Assembly (NCBI GenBank): GCA_030836725.1
Contig: JAUPLV010000098.1
Coordinates: 1-7,902, forward strand
Direction: 5' to 3'
From: Pseudomonadota bacterium
GTDB taxonomy: Bacteria; Pseudomonadota; Gammaproteobacteria; Burkholderiales; Thiobacillaceae
Length of the DNA stretch: 7,902 nt
Part shown: positions 6,818 to 7,902 of the stretch, in pieces
Layout: every line of letters begins with the position of its first letter
Numbering within the stretch: position 1 is the first letter of the stretch
Program-made: the position numbers and the translations under genes
Notes under the pieces: generated by a model
Seen by the model: the letters and a program-made list of their open reading frames with translations, nothing else
Told to the model about the DNA's origin: nothing
The model's database searches: none

Positions 6818-6846
6818 ATGCTAAGTCCATCGGCCGGATGGGTCAA
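6818..6846 (-). promoter_or_regulatory. Candidate sigma-70 promoter for mltD
   Basis: On the minus strand, TTGACC (6846-6841, five of six matches to the -35 consensus) is followed after exactly 17 nt by TAGCAT (6823-6818, four of six matches to the -10). Transcription would start near 6811, leaving a leader of about 20 nt that contains the mltD ribosome site. The -35 overlaps the gloB stop codon. This would let mltD be expressed apart from gloB. It is a pattern match only. Confidence 0.45.
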
Positions 6847-7613
6847 CCGTCCCAGGCATCCTTGGCGGCACGGATGGCGCCGAATACCTCGGCGGCGCCT
6901 GGACGAGGACGATTCAGATAGTGTGCAGCGAAAGCCGTCATGTCGGGATCGTGAAACCGCAGGAAGGGATTGGTCGCTTTTTCCAGCGCCAGGGTGGAGG
7001 GCAGGGTGGGACGCCCGTGCGCGCGCAAATCGCGGTCGACACGTTCACGTTCAAGCAGGGCGGGGTTGCCGCCGTCGATGGTTTTGGCGAAGTCGATATT
7101 GCTCAGGGTGTATTCGTGCGCGCAGCAGACCCGGGTAGCCTCGGGTAACGCTAAAATGGCGTCGAGGCTGGCCGCCATCATCGCCGGGCTGCCTTCGAAA
7201 AGTTTCCCGCAGCCGCAGCCGAACAGGGTGTCGCCGCAGAATAAACAGCCTTCGCCGACGTAGCTGAGGTGATCCAGCGTGTGGCCGGGCGTGGCCAGAA
7301 CGTCAAAGTGCAAACCCGGCTCGGGAATGTCCAGCGCATCGCCGCCATGAAGGATGTGGGTGACCGCGGGAATCCGCGGATTGTCCGGGGCGTAGACGGC
7401 ACAGTTGTAGCGTTGGCGCAGGTAAGTGACGCCGCCGGTATGGTCGCGATGATGGTGGGTGATGAGCACGGCGCTCAGCCCAAGCCGATGCGCGTCGAGA
7501 AAGGCGACCAGCGGCGCCGGGTCGCCGGGGTCGACCGCGACGGCGTGGCGGCCATCGTGCCAAACCCATATATAGTTGTCTTCGAACGCGGGCAGGGGAA
7601 TGAGTGTCAACAT
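6843..7613 (-). CDS. gloB: Hydroxyacylglutathione hydrolase (glyoxalase II)
   Basis: Encodes 256 residues, the usual length for bacterial GloB. The enzyme hydrolyses S-D-lactoylglutathione to D-lactate and glutathione, the second step of cytoplasmic methylglyoxal detoxification. The metallo-beta-lactamase fold is clear: THHHRDHTGG at 52-61 supplies H53, H55, D57 and H58, with H111 (TPGHTLDH), D128 (FCGDTLF) and H166 (CCAHEYT) completing the two-metal site. Glutathione-binding positions appear conserved: K137 in CGKLFEG, Y168, and R248/K251 near the C-terminus. The C-terminal HAGH domain contains TNPFLRF (214-220). The ATG at 7613 starts directly at the family N-terminus MLTLIPLPAFEDNYIW; only a weak AAGG lies upstream. 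It is divergent from the methyltransferase-like gene 29 bp away and is followed by mltD after 53 bp. Confidence 0.97.
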   Translation of the reverse strand: MLTLIPLPAFEDNYIWVWHDGRHAVAVDPGDPAPLVAFLDAHRLGLSAVLITHHHRDHTGGVTYLRQRYNCAVYAPDNPRIPAVTHILHGGDALDIPEPGLHFDVLATPGHTLDHLSYVGEGCLFCGDTLFGCGCGKLFEGSPAMMAASLDAILALPEATRVCCAHEYTLSNIDFAKTIDGGNPALLERERVDRDLRAHGRPTLPSTLALEKATNPFLRFHDPDMTAFAAHYLNRPRPGAAEVFGAIRAAKDAWDG

Positions 7614-7642
7614 GATGGGGCTGCCTTGAAAGGGGAGAAGCT
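7614..7642. promoter_or_regulatory. 29-bp divergent intergenic gap
   Basis: The gap separates the gloB and methyltransferase-like start codons. It holds the latter's ribosome site (GGGGAG, 7632-7637, 5 nt before ATG) and is too short for two full promoters, so at least one must lie inside the opposite gene. I find no convincing -35/-10 pair for either gene; TATAGT at 7571-7576 (+ strand, inside gloB) is a -10-like hexamer without a good -35. Confidence 0.4.
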
Positions 7643-7902
7643 ATGTTATCCAGACTGAATGCCGGGTGGTTTGAAACGCCGCTGGGGCAGTATCTGCTTT
7701 TTCGCGAGCAGCGCTACTTCGACCATGCCGTGTCCGATGTGTTCGGTTTCAATGCGGTCCAGGTCGGCCTGCCCGAGATCGATTTCCTGCGCAACAGCCG
7801 GATTCCGCTGCGTGTGACCTGCGCGGTGGAAACGCCGGCCCAGGTGCTGGCCGACCCGATGTTCCTGCCGTTCGAGAGCCAGTCGCTCGATTTGCTGCTG
7901 TT
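7643..7902 (+). CDS. Class I SAM-dependent methyltransferase-like protein, 5' part
   Basis: Open from ATG at 7643 (preceded by GGGGAG with 5-nt spacing) to the window edge; 86 codons are visible. The N-terminus (LNAGWFETPLGQYLLFREQRYFDHAV at residues 5-30, then FGFNAVQVGLPEIDFL) matches, from memory, a family annotated as class I SAM-dependent methyltransferase that sits divergent from gloB in many betaproteobacteria. The visible end, ADPMFLPFESQSLDLLL (70-86), resembles the region before motif IV of Methyltransf_11 proteins, where LPF, then S, then SLD is typical. The glycine-rich SAM motif I is not canonical: VQVGLPE (39-45) stands where a DxGxGxG would be expected. The substrate is unknown. 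With the C-terminal part outside the window, the call rests on partial sequence. Confidence 0.8.
   Translation, partial: MLSRLNAGWFETPLGQYLLFREQRYFDHAVSDVFGFNAVQVGLPEIDFLRNSRIPLRVTCAVETPAQVLADPMFLPFESQSLDLLL

Noticed and set aside
6805..6819. Four-codon minus-strand mini-frame (MKPC) between gloB and mltD, a possible leader peptide
   Set aside because: It would start before the proposed transcription start, has no ribosome site and shows no attenuator-like structure.
7269..7658. Plus-strand open frame of 129 codons across the gloB 5' end
   Set aside because: It is antisense to the GloB metal-binding region and overlaps the methyltransferase-like start; its composition is that of a shadow frame.
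1..7902. Search by eye for tRNA, rRNA, CRISPR repeats, IS ends, phage or defence genes
   Set aside because: Nothing fits. Coding is nearly continuous with uniform GC-rich codon use and no sign of a transferred island.

Overview
The window is dense, GC-rich proteobacterial chromosome with strong G/C bias at third codon positions and intergenic gaps of 55 bp or less. The protein types and gene order (a methyltransferase divergent from gloB, with gloB followed by mltD, beside a peptide-type ABC operon) fit a betaproteobacterium, perhaps of the Nitrosomonadales/Thiobacillaceae kind. That placement is recognition from memory, not a search result. No rRNA, tRNA, insertion sequence, CRISPR array or phage gene is visible.

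Left half (1-5132, + strand): a tightly coupled four-gene operon for a peptide/nickel-type (Dpp/Opp/Yej class) ABC importer. It holds the 3' part of a family-5 solute-binding protein with a C-terminal membrane anchor, a DppB/OppB-like permease, a DppC/OppC-like permease with a long extra N-terminal region, and a single protein carrying two fused ATPase domains. Stop and start codons overlap by 1, 4 and 4 nt, which suggests stoichiometric, coupled translation of one complex. The substrate cannot be read from the sequence.

Middle (5155-5352, + strand): a 65-residue protein with two predicted membrane helices and a TTG start behind a good Shine-Dalgarno sequence. It lies 22 bp after the ATPase gene and may be the last gene of the operon. 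It is followed, tail to tail and only 12 bp away, by mltD.

Right half (5365-7613, - strand): gloB (glyoxalase II) and then mltD (membrane-bound lytic transglycosylase with LysM domains), read in that order. mltD has a candidate promoter of its own overlapping the gloB stop codon. Divergent from gloB, only 29 bp away, starts a class I SAM-dependent methyltransferase-like gene (7643 to the window edge, + strand).

The least ordinary part is the ABC importer. Both the binding protein (C-terminal anchor) and one permease (three extra predicted helices plus a periplasmic segment of about 88 residues) depart from textbook dipeptide transporters in ways that could be linked. The rest is ordinary housekeeping, and I see no clear sign of a wholly new system.
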